From Haloprofundus marisrubri (GTDB taxonomy: Archaea; Halobacteriota; Halobacteria; Halobacteriales; Haloferacaceae), in the NCBI RefSeq assembly GCF_001469955.1, contig NZ_LOPU01000037.1:1-64000 (forward strand): a stretch of 64,000 bases of DNA. The letters run 5' to 3'. Positions 25,596 to 33,565 of the stretch are shown piece after piece (within the stretch, counting starts at the first letter, position 1; each line of letters starts with the position of its first letter). The notes under the pieces are model-generated. The model had not been told where the DNA came from and searched no databases. It saw only the letters and a list, made by a program, of their open reading frames with translations. A program made the position numbers and the translations under genes.

Positions 25596-26465
25596 TCAGA
25601 ACCCTTCCATCTCGCGTTCGAGGTCACGGAGACGCTCGACGCGCTTCTCGGTGGAGGGGTGAGTGCTGGCGATTTTGCCGATGAAGCCGCTGCGGATGGG
25701 GATGATGAAGAACGCGTTCATCTCCGACTGCTCGCGCAGGTCCTCTTTCGGGACGTTGTCCATCCGGCCGTCGATGGTGAGCAGCGCCGAAGCCAGCGCA
25801 CCGGGCTTGCCGGTGATGGTCGCCCCACCGCGGTCGGCAGCATACTCGCGGTAGCGCGAGAGCGCGCGGATGAGCAGGAACGACACAATCCACACCACGA
25901 GCGAGACGAGGATGGCGACGATGACCGGTGCGCCGCCCTCACGACGACTGCCGCCGCCGAACCAGAAGCCCCAGCGGACGATCATGAACGCGACCGTCGA
26001 GAGGAACGAGGCGATGGTCATCACCATCACGTCGCGGTTCTTCACGTGCGCGAGTTCGTGCGCCATCACGCCCTCCAACTCGTCTTGGTCGAGCGTCTGC
26101 AGGAGCCCGGTCGTCACGGCGACGGTGGAACTCTTCTGCGAGCGGCCGGTCGCAAACGCGTTCGGGACGCGCGACTGCGCGACGGCCACGTCGGGTTTCG
26201 GGAGATCCGCCTGCTGGGAGAGGCGGCCAATCATCGCGTGTAACTGCGGATACTCGTCCTCGCTGACCTTCTTCGCACCCATGCTGTACAGCGCGAGTTT
26301 GTCGCTGAAGAGGAACTGGGCGAGGAAGAAGATGCCCACGAACAGCAGCATGGACGAGTAGCCGATTTGGGAGAGTACCCCCACGAAGACGATGTAGAGG
26401 GCGAACAGGAGGAACATCGTGAGCGCCATGCGCCCGCGAAGCCCCCAGTCGGGTTTCCATTCCAT
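25596..26465 (-). CDS. htpX: Zinc metalloprotease HtpX (canonical copy)
   Basis: A 289-residue HtpX. Start MEWKPDWGLRGRMAL. The active site is GVMAHELAHVKNRDVMVM with zinc ligands in HELAH and in YREYAADRGGATI. The Ala-Asn-Ala-Phe-type loop reads VPNAFATGRS, as in bacterial HtpX. It also shows the conserved C-terminal segment STHPSTEKRVERL. This is the first and most canonical gene of the four-copy array, probably the ancestral one. A TATA-like GGGTTTATGC lies about 21-30 bases upstream. Confidence 0.96.
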   Translation of the reverse strand: MEWKPDWGLRGRMALTMFLLFALYIVFVGVLSQIGYSSMLLFVGIFFLAQFLFSDKLALYSMGAKKVSEDEYPQLHAMIGRLSQQADLPKPDVAVAQSRVPNAFATGRSQKSSTVAVTTGLLQTLDQDELEGVMAHELAHVKNRDVMVMTIASFLSTVAFMIVRWGFWFGGGSRREGGAPVIVAILVSLVVWIVSFLLIRALSRYREYAADRGGATITGKPGALASALLTIDGRMDNVPKEDLREQSEMNAFFIIPIRSGFIGKIASTHPSTEKRVERLRDLEREMEGF

Positions 26466-26596
26466 GCGAGAACATACCGTCTACGAAGCATAAACCCTGT
26501 CGGAAATCGGGGTCGAATGGTACGATACTCGAAAACGGGCGGAGAGAGCCGACCGTTCGTCTACGTCGTCAGAAATCCAGAAGACGCCCGACCAAC

Positions 26597-27550
26597 TCAG
26601 TCGGAGTCGGTCGCCGCGGTATCGGTGCGGCCGCGGACGCCCAACAGCCACTCGCGCGTCGGCAGTCGAGAAGGCACGCTCTCGGCGTCGAACAGGCGGT
26701 TCTCGGTCTGGCCGTAGTTGACGAGCGTCACGAGGAAGACGCCGCCGACGGTGTTGCCGAGAAGCACCGGGAGGACGAACCCCCAGAGCACGCCGAGTAC
26801 GGCCGCTTCCCCGACGAAGACGAGGAAGAACGCCTCACACGCGGAGACGACGACGTGGTACGACTCGGCCGCCGGGATGGCGAGAAACACCACGTAGACG
26901 AGGACGAACCGCGAGATGGAGTCGCGGACGGCGTGTTCGAGCCACACCACCCCGGCGACGAGCCACCCGGCGAAGACGGCTTTGAAAAACAGGTCCCACC
27001 ACCCGGCGTCGACGCCGGCGAGACCGAGTTCCGTCGCCGTCGCTGCTGTCTCGGGTGACATCACACCGGTGTTCGCCAGCACGAACGCGCCGGCGATGCC
27101 GCCGGCGAGGTTGGCGGCCAGCACCGTCGTCCACACCCGAAGCAGCGTCGGGACGCTGGCGATGCGTTCGAGTACGAGCGCAACCGGCGGCAGCGTGTTC
27201 TCGGTGTACAGTTGATAGCGGCCCATGATGATGTAGACGAACCCCAGCGGGTACAGCGCCGCACCGAGCAGATGCGCTAACGGACCGGGGATGACAGCGG
27301 TCACCGACGACTGCAGAAGGAACGTCAGCGTGATGGCGAACCCGGCGGCCAACCCGCTGAAGAACAGTTTTCTGGTCGACTCGTCGACTTCTTCGTTGGC
27401 GGTGGCGACCACGCGCTGGAAGATTTCGTCGGCAGAAAAGCGGTCTCTGACCGCCTTCCCGGCCGCCGGCGCACCGCTGCGGGCCCGCTCTACGGCGTCG
27501 CGGAGTTGCTCGTCGTTTCGGGGACCGTCGTCTGGTGGGTCGTGACTCAT
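26597..27550 (-). CDS. Formate/nitrite transporter (FNT) family channel
   Basis: A 317-residue FNT-fold membrane protein with six helices at about residues 70-290. Its long charged N-terminus (MSHDPPDDGPRNDEQLRDAV) and F-(S/F)-x-G-L-x-A-G-F motif (LFFSGLAAGFAITL) place it in the YfdC-like branch rather than with FocA or NirC. Other FNT marks are LGNTVGGVFLVTLVNYGQ near the C-terminus. Likely substrates are small monovalent anions; the direction is not known. The start at 27550 was chosen because upstream sequence is not coding-like. Confidence 0.88.
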   Translation of the reverse strand: MSHDPPDDGPRNDEQLRDAVERARSGAPAAGKAVRDRFSADEIFQRVVATANEEVDESTRKLFFSGLAAGFAITLTFLLQSSVTAVIPGPLAHLLGAALYPLGFVYIIMGRYQLYTENTLPPVALVLERIASVPTLLRVWTTVLAANLAGGIAGAFVLANTGVMSPETAATATELGLAGVDAGWWDLFFKAVFAGWLVAGVVWLEHAVRDSISRFVLVYVVFLAIPAAESYHVVVSACEAFFLVFVGEAAVLGVLWGFVLPVLLGNTVGGVFLVTLVNYGQTENRLFDAESVPSRLPTREWLLGVRGRTDTAATDSD

Positions 27551-27756
27551 CGTGTGAGAAGCCTCTGCGGTCGGGAAGCGTTTCGACGGTAAGAAGCTTC
27601 GTTGCGGCCGGTGAGACGGTCTTTCGGGCGTGAGAGACGGCTGGGCTGTGAGCGGTAGCGCGACCATGAACGTGAGTGCAATCGACAACTACGGCAACCG
27701 CGGCAAACCCGACAGGGGGGACGAGATTACTTGACTCTCAGCACCGTCGAGAGCGT

Positions 27757-28674
27757 ATGGACACGGTACTCGTCACCGGCGGCCTCGGCCGCTCGGGTCG
27801 CTGGATTGTCGACCGTCTCGCCAACGACTACGACGTGGTCTGCGTCGACCTGTCACAACCGGGGTTCGAGGTCTCCGAACGCCCGTCAATCGACTTTCGG
27901 GCCGCCGACCTCACCGACCGCGGCGAGACGTTCGACCTCGTCTCGGAACTCGACCCCGACGGCGTCGTCCACTGGGCGGCGTTGCCGTCGCCGACGCGCC
28001 ACGCCGGCGGGCGAGTGTTCGAGACGAACACGATGGCGACGTACAACGTGCTCGTCGCCGCGGCGCGACAACATGCGAAAATCGTCTGGGCGTCGAGCGA
28101 GAGCGCCTACGGCTTCCCGTTCGCCCGCGAGACGACGCTGCCCGACGAACTCCCCATCACCGAAGACCACCCGTTGCGCCCCGAGGACCCGTACGGAACC
28201 TCGAAAGTCGTCGGCGAGGAGATTGCGAAGATGGTCGTGCGCCGGTACGACGTTCCGGTCGCCTCGATTCGACCGTCGTGGATTCAGTACCCCGGCGAGT
28301 ACGCCTGCCGTGACCGCGAGGACCTCCGCGAGAACCGACCGCTGTCGGCGCTGGACCTCGACGCGGGCGTCGGCAACTTCTGGTCGTACGTCGACGTACG
28401 CGACGTGGCCTCACTCGTCGCGACGGCGCTCGATATCGGGGTCGCCGGTCACGAAGCGTTCCACGCCGTCGCCGCGGAGAACTACCTCGACGTGGCGACG
28501 CTGGATGCCGTCGAGGAACGGTTCGGCGCACTGCCGGACGACTGCAACGTGGAGGGAGAGGCGTCCGCGCTGTCGACGGCGAAAGCCGACCGGATGCTCG
28601 ACTGGCGACCGTCGCACTCGTGGCGTGACGCCGTCGACGAATCGGTCGCGGAACCGGACCTCCTCGCGGACTGA
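27757..28674 (+). CDS. NAD(P)-dependent epimerase/dehydratase (extended SDR)
   Basis: A 305-residue Rossmann-fold protein. The nucleotide motif is VTGGLGRSGRW (residues 5-15), a D37-like acidic residue in VDLSQPG suggests NAD preference, and the catalytic YGTSK (Tyr-x3-Lys) follows PEDPYGTSK near residue 145-150. The S-S/S-E-S-A-Y-G segment supplies the Ser. Typical of nucleotide-sugar epimerases, but the lineage is broad and the substrate is unknown. Start at 27757 (MDTVLVTGG) places the Rossmann motif at the N-terminus. Confidence 0.88.
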   Translation: MDTVLVTGGLGRSGRWIVDRLANDYDVVCVDLSQPGFEVSERPSIDFRAADLTDRGETFDLVSELDPDGVVHWAALPSPTRHAGGRVFETNTMATYNVLVAAARQHAKIVWASSESAYGFPFARETTLPDELPITEDHPLRPEDPYGTSKVVGEEIAKMVVRRYDVPVASIRPSWIQYPGEYACRDREDLRENRPLSALDLDAGVGNFWSYVDVRDVASLVATALDIGVAGHEAFHAVAAENYLDVATLDAVEERFGALPDDCNVEGEASALSTAKADRMLDWRPSHSWRDAVDESVAEPDLLAD

Positions 28675-28715
28675 CCCGCGGTGCGCTTTTGCGCGCCTGT
28701 GTCACAGTATCGCAT

Positions 28716-29354
28716 ATGAGGTTCACCAACAGAACCGAGGCGGGCGAACGGGTGGCCGACGCGCTCGAACGTCGGGGCGTCGACGCCGACCTCGTGCTTG
28801 CGATTCCACGGGGGGCCCTCCCGGTCGGTCGGGTCGTCGCCGACCGACTCGGCGCTCCGCTCGACGTGGTCGTCGCCGAAAAACTCGGTGCGCCAAGAAA
28901 CCCGGAACTCGCTATCGGAGCCGTCGCGGGCGACGGAAGCGTCTGGCTGAACGACGAGTTGGTCGACCGACTCGGAATTTCCTCGGAGTACGTCGAGCGA
29001 GTCAGAGAAACCGAGGCGGAGAACGCCCGCGAGAAAGTCGCCTCGTATCGCGGCGGCGAGGCGGTCCCGGAGATGGCCGACAAGCGGGTAGTCCTCGTCG
29101 ACGACGGCGTCGCGACGGGGGCGACGGCCATCGCCTGCCTCCGACAACTCCGAAACGCGGGGGCCGCACACGTCACGCTCGCGGTTCCCGTCGCTCCGGC
29201 GGACGCCAAGCAGCGACTCGCAGAGGAGTTAGACACGTTCGTCTGCGTCGAAGCGCCGAGTTCCTTCGGTGCGGTGGGGCAGTACTACCGGTCGTTCGGT
29301 CAGGTGTCGAACGAGGAGGCGCGAGCGATACTGCGCGAGAGTCAGCCGAGATAG
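28716..29354 (+). CDS. Phosphoribosyltransferase domain protein
   Basis: A 212-residue type I PRTase. The PRPP-binding loop is VVLVDDGVATGATA (around residues 124-137), with N-terminal AIPRGALPVG and VVVAEKLGAPRNPELAIGAV typical of the stand-alone haloarchaeal/bacterial group annotated as predicted phosphoribosyltransferase. The base or substrate is not known. Start at 28716 (MRFTNRTEAGERV) matches the family. It ends just before a microsatellite-like repeat. Confidence 0.9.
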   Translation: MRFTNRTEAGERVADALERRGVDADLVLAIPRGALPVGRVVADRLGAPLDVVVAEKLGAPRNPELAIGAVAGDGSVWLNDELVDRLGISSEYVERVRETEAENAREKVASYRGGEAVPEMADKRVVLVDDGVATGATAIACLRQLRNAGAAHVTLAVPVAPADAKQRLAEELDTFVCVEAPSSFGAVGQYYRSFGQVSNEEARAILRESQPR

Positions 29355-29361
29355 AGGGTGT

Positions 29362-29433
29362 GTCGTCGGCGTCGTCGGTGTCGTCGGCGTTGTCGGTGTC
29401 GTCGGCGTCGTCGGTGTCCTCGCCGTCTTCGGG
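29362..29433. repeat. 9-bp tandem repeat (GTCGTCGGY) between PRTase and NMD3 genes
   Basis: Six copies of a 9-bp unit run from 29362 to 29415, alternating GTCGTCGGC and GTCGTCGGT so that the true period is 18 bp; one unit is GTTGTCGGT. Two decayed units follow to 29433. On the minus strand the tract would read as Asp/Thr/Ala repeats within an open frame starting at 29481 (MFKTDDLPVREL), but that frame runs antisense into the PRTase gene. Confidence 0.9.
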
Positions 29434-29502
29434 GGGTGCGAACGCGAGTTCTCGAACGGGCAGGTCGTCGGTCTTAAACATCTGAGCGGTCTAGCGGAGG
29501 CA

Positions 29503-30624
29503 ATGAGTCAAACGCGCGAGTTCTGTCCGCGCTGTGGAAACGAAGTCGAGGAGCGCTCCGAACCGCTCCCCGGCGCACCCCGTGAGCGCGACGAGGTTCT
29601 CTGCAACGCGTGTTACTTCGAGGATTTCGACCTCGTGGACGCACCCGACCGGGTGACGGTCCGCGTCTGTGCGAACTGCGGGGCGGTCCACCGCGGCAAC
29701 CGCTGGGTCGACGTCGGCGCACGTGACTACACCGACATCGCCGTCGACGCCGTCAGCGAAGCACTCGGCGTCCATCTCAAAGCCCGCGACGTCGCGTGGG
29801 CCGTCGAACCCGAACAGGTCGACCAGAACACGATTCGGATGCACTGTCAGTTCTCCGGCGTCGTTCGCGGCACCTACGTCGAAGAGGAAGTCGTCGTCCC
29901 CGTCTACATCTCCCGGGAGACGTGCCAGCGATGCGGGCGCATCGCCGGCGGCTACTACGCCAGCGAGATTCAGGTCCGCGCGGAGGGCCGTACGCCGACG
30001 CCCGACGAGCAGTCCCGCGCCGTCGACATCGCCGAGTCGTTCGTCGCCAAACGCGAGGAGGCCGGCGACCGAAACGCGTTCATCACCGAGTCGAAGGAAG
30101 TCGACGACGGCACCGATATCAAACTCTCGACGAACCAACTCGGGCAAGCCGTGGCGACGCGAATCACCCGCGAACTCGGCGGCAACGTCGAGAGCTATCC
30201 GACGCTCGTCACCGAGGACAGCGACGGTAACGAAGTCTACCGCGTCACCTACGCCGTCCGCCTGCCGCAGTACACCCCGGGCACGATTATCGACCCCGAA
30301 GACGACGAGGGACCGGTGCTGGTTCGCAGCGTCAGAGGGAACCTGAAGGGAATACGTCTCACGACGGGCGACCGCTACGAAGCGCAGTTCGAAGAGGGCG
30401 AAGCCCCCGACGCCCGCGAACTCGGCTCCGTCGACGACGCCGTCGAGACCACCGTCGTCACCGTCGAGGACGACCACGCGGTCCAAGTGTTAGACCCCGA
30501 GACGTTCCAGTCGAAAACCATCGCCCGGCCGTCGTACTTCGACCCCGATGCCGAGACGGTGCCGGTGTTGCGGAGTCGCGCCGGCTTGCACATCCTTCCC
30601 GATGACGCCGTCGACAGCGAGTAA
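29503..30624 (+). CDS. nmd3: NMD3-related ribosome-associated zinc protein
   Basis: A 373-residue archaeal relative of the eukaryotic 60S export adaptor NMD3. The N-terminal treble-clef region has Cys pairs in FCPRCGNE (residues 7-10), LCNACYFED, RVCANCGAVHRG and a fourth pair in TCQRCGRIAGGYY. The middle contains conserved GSxxATxxxREL-type segments (QAVATRITRELGG) and the eL/beta-barrel domain ending LPQYTPGTIID. In archaea it presumably acts in 50S maturation. The start MSQTREFCPRC at 29503 is the standard one; upstream frame is the GTC repeat. Confidence 0.92.
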   Translation: MSQTREFCPRCGNEVEERSEPLPGAPRERDEVLCNACYFEDFDLVDAPDRVTVRVCANCGAVHRGNRWVDVGARDYTDIAVDAVSEALGVHLKARDVAWAVEPEQVDQNTIRMHCQFSGVVRGTYVEEEVVVPVYISRETCQRCGRIAGGYYASEIQVRAEGRTPTPDEQSRAVDIAESFVAKREEAGDRNAFITESKEVDDGTDIKLSTNQLGQAVATRITRELGGNVESYPTLVTEDSDGNEVYRVTYAVRLPQYTPGTIIDPEDDEGPVLVRSVRGNLKGIRLTTGDRYEAQFEEGEAPDARELGSVDDAVETTVVTVEDDHAVQVLDPETFQSKTIARPSYFDPDAETVPVLRSRAGLHILPDDAVDSE

Positions 30625-30723
30625 GCGGGCGGACGTGCGGGTGAGCTAGACCGACGTGTCGCTAACTGAGCATACGCGTCGCTCGACGAGCGTTGCGGAC
30701 GAGTCGGAAGCAAGAGACGAAAT

Positions 30724-30912
30724 TCAGTCGGCGCGCGCGGGCGTCACCGACTCGGTGGGCGACGGCGTGGTATCGTGGAGTGCGATACCGTGGGCGGCGA
30801 GTACCTTCCGGAACTCCGCTTGCGACTTCCCGGCGCGGGAAGCGGCCTGCGCGAGCGTCAGGGTTCCGCTGCGGTACAGCGTCAGCGCCGTCGTGAGGGA
30901 GTGAGTGTGCAT
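30724..30912 (-). CDS. UPF0175 family HTH protein (antitoxin-like), orphan
   Basis: A 62-residue protein with the UPF0175 pattern: ALTLYRSGTLTLAQAASRAG, then KSQAEFRKVLAAHGI, which forms a helix-turn-helix, and a short tail. UPF0175 proteins often pair with PIN-domain or DUF3368 toxins; no such gene is next to it. Start MHTHSLTTAL at 30912 was preferred to one 11 codons upstream. About 100 bases after the convergent nmd3 stop. Confidence 0.78.
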   Translation of the reverse strand: MHTHSLTTALTLYRSGTLTLAQAASRAGKSQAEFRKVLAAHGIALHDTTPSPTESVTPARAD

Positions 30913-31051
30913 CTGCGTTCGAGAACTGCTACAGAATACGTGCATGTAAAGCTATCGTGAGAAGCGGTGCCACTACGTGTGTGTAGGGGCCGCATTACGT
31001 TGTGAATCGCCCACAGATGTGCGAATCTAGTTTGGAAACACGCAGTAAGAT

Positions 31052-31065
31052 TAACAATCGTGTTA
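31052..31065. promoter_or_regulatory. TAACA-N4-TGTTA palindrome
   Basis: A perfect 5-bp inverted repeat TAACA (31052-31056) and TGTTA (31061-31065) lies in the AT-rich gap between the UPF0175 gene and the 28-residue gene, about 70-84 bases upstream of the latter. Possible protein-binding site. Confidence 0.35.
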
Positions 31066-31135
31066 GTTCTGTCCGGCAAATTCTGCCACCCGGTGAGTGA
31101 ATAGCTACAAATGGGGGTGTGCCAAAGAGGAGGCT

Positions 31136-31222
31136 ATGGACCGACAACAGTGGATTGCCATCTTCTTCGTCGTGCTCATGATTGGGTCGTCCGTCGTCTA
31201 CGCGGGTGCGAGCCTCTTCTAA
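31136..31222 (+). CDS. 28-residue single-helix membrane peptide
   Basis: A tiny ORF beginning MDRQQWIAIFFVVLMIG, with one hydrophobic helix (residues 7-25) and ending AGASLF. A strong Shine-Dalgarno-like GAGGAGG (31127-31133) sits just 2 bases before the ATG, rare in this mostly leaderless genome and good support for translation. I recall similar short haloarchaeal proteins upstream of helicase genes but cannot confirm. It is convergent with the helicase gene. Function unknown. Confidence 0.7.
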   Translation: MDRQQWIAIFFVVLMIGSSVVYAGASLF

Positions 31223-31283
31223 GACGACCGCCTCGACACCCACGTAGAGACGCGACTACCGGCACTTCGAGCGGCCCGTTCGG

Positions 31284-33134
31284 CTACCCGTCGCCCCACA
31301 CGTCCGACAGCGGGTGGTTCTTGCGCTCCTCCTCGCTGGAGCGAACCCCGCTCTTGCCGCGTCGACGACGCCGGCCGAAACCGCGGTTCTCGCGGCCGGA
31401 CCCGTCATTCTGACTGGTCGACGACGACCCGCCGAGCGTGCCAGGTCCACCGCCGTCGAGACCCGAAAGCGCCGCCCGTGGGTCGAACTCCGGTAAGTCG
31501 GGGATTTTCGTCCGGTCGACCTGCTCGGCGAACCAGTCGGGCGTGTCGCTCCGCGCGCGCTCGAACAAATCGAGGAGACTCGAATCGGCGAGATACGTCG
31601 CCCCGTGGTCGTCGGGGGCGCGGATGACGCGCCCGCAAGCCTGAATCACGGTTCGGAGCGCGGCCCGGTGGTACCAACTCCACTGTCCCTCTTCGAGACG
31701 GCGCGCGACGCGCGAGTCGCTCGTGTTGAGGTACGGCGCTTTGCACAGCACTTGCCAGCGACAGAGGTCACCCTTCAAATCGAGCGCCTCCTCCATCTTC
31801 ACCGAGAGAAACAGCTCCGGGTCCGAACTCGCTTTCCAGGCGTCCAACTCGGCGTCGCGGTTCTCTTTACTGTGCGTTCGAACGCGCTCGCCGACGCCGA
31901 AGTCGACGAGATGGTCGGCGAGTCGCTCCTGGATGCTGTAGGAGTGCGCGTGAATCAGCCCCTTCTCGTCGGGGTGGTGGGCCATCAGGCGAACGACGAG
32001 ACGCGCGATTTTGGGGATGGTCTCGTCGCGGTGTTCGTACGTCATCCGACCCTGTGTCACGTCGTACAGCGGGCGGTTCTCGACGGGGAACGTGTGCGGC
32101 ACGTCGACGAGAGCGACGTCTTTCGGGTCGAGGCCGACCTGCCGACAGAAGGCGTCCTTGTTGAGAATCGTCGCCGACAGGAGTGCGAACTTGTTGCCGC
32201 GGTCCCAGACGGTGTGATGAAGATACTTCTCGGGGTTCAGCGGCTTGATGACGATTTTCGTGCCCTCGCCGTCCGGTTGGTCGACGACCCACGTGGTTGC
32301 GCTCGTCGGGTCGCGGTAGTCCTTGACGAACCAGTCGAGTTCCGAGCGCAGTTCTTGGAGTCTGTCGCGGCGGGCAGCCTCGTCGGGCGTGAGTTCCGGC
32401 TTGGTCAGGAGTTCGTCTTTCGCGCGTTCGCAGACCCCCGAGAGCGTCTCCGCGAGGCGGGACGCGCGTTCGACGGCGTCGTCCGCGGCGGCGACGTCGG
32501 GGATGCCCACGTCGTCCCAAACGGGCACCGTATGAGGACTCAGTTCGATGGTCGCGTACATTTCGGCCCATTCGGCGAGGCCGTGGGCCTCGTCGATAAC
32601 GACCACGTCACGCTTTCTGAACACGTCGCTGCCCGCCGTCTGCATGAAGTACGCGAGCGTCATCGCCGCGATGGATTTCGAGGAGGCGATGGCGCGGTCC
32701 GAGAAGTACGGACAGCGGTGCCGGACGGTACAGTCGAACCCCTTCTGGCGGACGCACGGCGCGCGGTTGACGGGCGTGTCGTGTTCGCCCGGGAGAATGC
32801 AGGTGTAGTTGCGCTTACCGCGGATGATGCTCAAGTCGTCGAGAAGTGACTCGCTTTCGACGTCGTCGAGTTGCGAGACTTGGGGCGTAGTGTAGTAGGC
32901 GTCGGTGGCGTGTTTCGGTTCCGACTCCTCGACGGTACGCGCACAGCCAGCGATAGCGCGCGCGAGGAGGGATTTACCGCTGCCGGTCGGTGCGCGAACC
33001 AAGACGACGTCGTTTCCGGCGGCGAACGCGTCACGGATGTCCCGAAGCGCTTGCTCCTGATTGCCGCGATAGCTCGGCGCGGGGAAGGACTCGAAGATGC
33101 GCTCGGGGTCCACGCAGGGAGTCACCGCGGGCAC
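31284..33134 (-). CDS. XPD/Rad3-like superfamily 2 helicase with Fe-S cluster
   Basis: A 616-residue DinG/XPD-family DNA helicase. Walker A is APTGSGKS (48-55) and the Walker B box DEAH is at 181-184. Four cysteines (112, 127, 135, 141) between them fit the 4Fe-4S cluster that couples ATP hydrolysis to 5'-3' unwinding. Motif IV-VI region carries GLIHAHSYSIQE, LDLKGDLCRWQVL and ACGRVIRAPDDHG (Q/R finger). The tail (from about 560) is low-complexity Gly/Ser/Arg. Probably works in DNA repair; it is not closely next to a nuclease gene. Confidence 0.93.
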   Translation of the reverse strand: MPAVTPCVDPERIFESFPAPSYRGNQEQALRDIRDAFAAGNDVVLVRAPTGSGKSLLARAIAGCARTVEESEPKHATDAYYTTPQVSQLDDVESESLLDDLSIIRGKRNYTCILPGEHDTPVNRAPCVRQKGFDCTVRHRCPYFSDRAIASSKSIAAMTLAYFMQTAGSDVFRKRDVVVIDEAHGLAEWAEMYATIELSPHTVPVWDDVGIPDVAAADDAVERASRLAETLSGVCERAKDELLTKPELTPDEAARRDRLQELRSELDWFVKDYRDPTSATTWVVDQPDGEGTKIVIKPLNPEKYLHHTVWDRGNKFALLSATILNKDAFCRQVGLDPKDVALVDVPHTFPVENRPLYDVTQGRMTYEHRDETIPKIARLVVRLMAHHPDEKGLIHAHSYSIQERLADHLVDFGVGERVRTHSKENRDAELDAWKASSDPELFLSVKMEEALDLKGDLCRWQVLCKAPYLNTSDSRVARRLEEGQWSWYHRAALRTVIQACGRVIRAPDDHGATYLADSSLLDLFERARSDTPDWFAEQVDRTKIPDLPEFDPRAALSGLDGGGPGTLGGSSSTSQNDGSGRENRGFGRRRRRGKSGVRSSEEERKNHPLSDVWGDG

Positions 33135-33215
33135 GGGCCTAAAACCACCGACTCCGCGTCGATGGGCGAACTCGCCGTCGACGACGCTGACGCGTCCGTC
33201 GGAACGTGACCGCGC

Positions 33216-33419
33216 CTACAGCGCTTTCACGTCGGCAGCCGTCACGTCGCGGTCCTCGGGTAGTTGCTCGATGCAGTCGAAACAGAGCAGGCAGTCGGTA
33301 CCGTCGGCGAGTTCGAGCGCCATCCCCCCCGAAGGACCGTAGTCGAAGCTCCAAAAGTCGCCGATGCCGCCGCTGATGCGGATTTTGAGATTGCAGCCAT
33401 CACAGCGTGCCTTCGCCAT
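33216..33419 (-). CDS. Small Cys-rich protein (67 aa), unknown
   Basis: A 67-residue protein with Cys6-x2-Cys9 (RCDGCNLKI) and a second pair in CLLCFDCIEQ, giving a probable zinc site. The middle stretch FWSFDYGPSGGMALEL looks like a beta hairpin. It starts MAKARCDGC. Families of this shape recur in haloarchaea; I do not assign a name. It is the gene before the helicase on the same strand (81 bases), so the two may be cotranscribed. Confidence 0.75.
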   Translation of the reverse strand: MAKARCDGCNLKIRISGGIGDFWSFDYGPSGGMALELADGTDCLLCFDCIEQLPEDRDVTAADVKAL

Positions 33420-33565
33420 GGGAGCGAACTAGCGAGGCCCACACAAGACCCCTTCGAGGAGAGTGTGGCAGCGGAGACGACGGAATCGGCGGTATTGGCG
33501 GCATCGGCATTGACGGCATCGGCATCGGCGTTGTCGGCGACCAGTGACGAATGCCGGAGACGACG

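Noticed and set aside
29173-29481. Minus-strand 102-codon gene starting MFKTDDLPVREL
   Set aside because: Most of it is the 9-bp repeat and antisense sequence to the PRTase gene; kept only as an observation.
27731-29485. A long Arg/Ser/Thr-rich plus-strand frame over the epimerase and PRTase genes
   Set aside because: Frame-shifted shadow of two genes with clear family motifs.
33481-33540. GGC/ATC-rich near-repeats between the Cys-rich protein and the secreted protein genes
   Set aside because: Simple composition bias with irregular units; no stable period.
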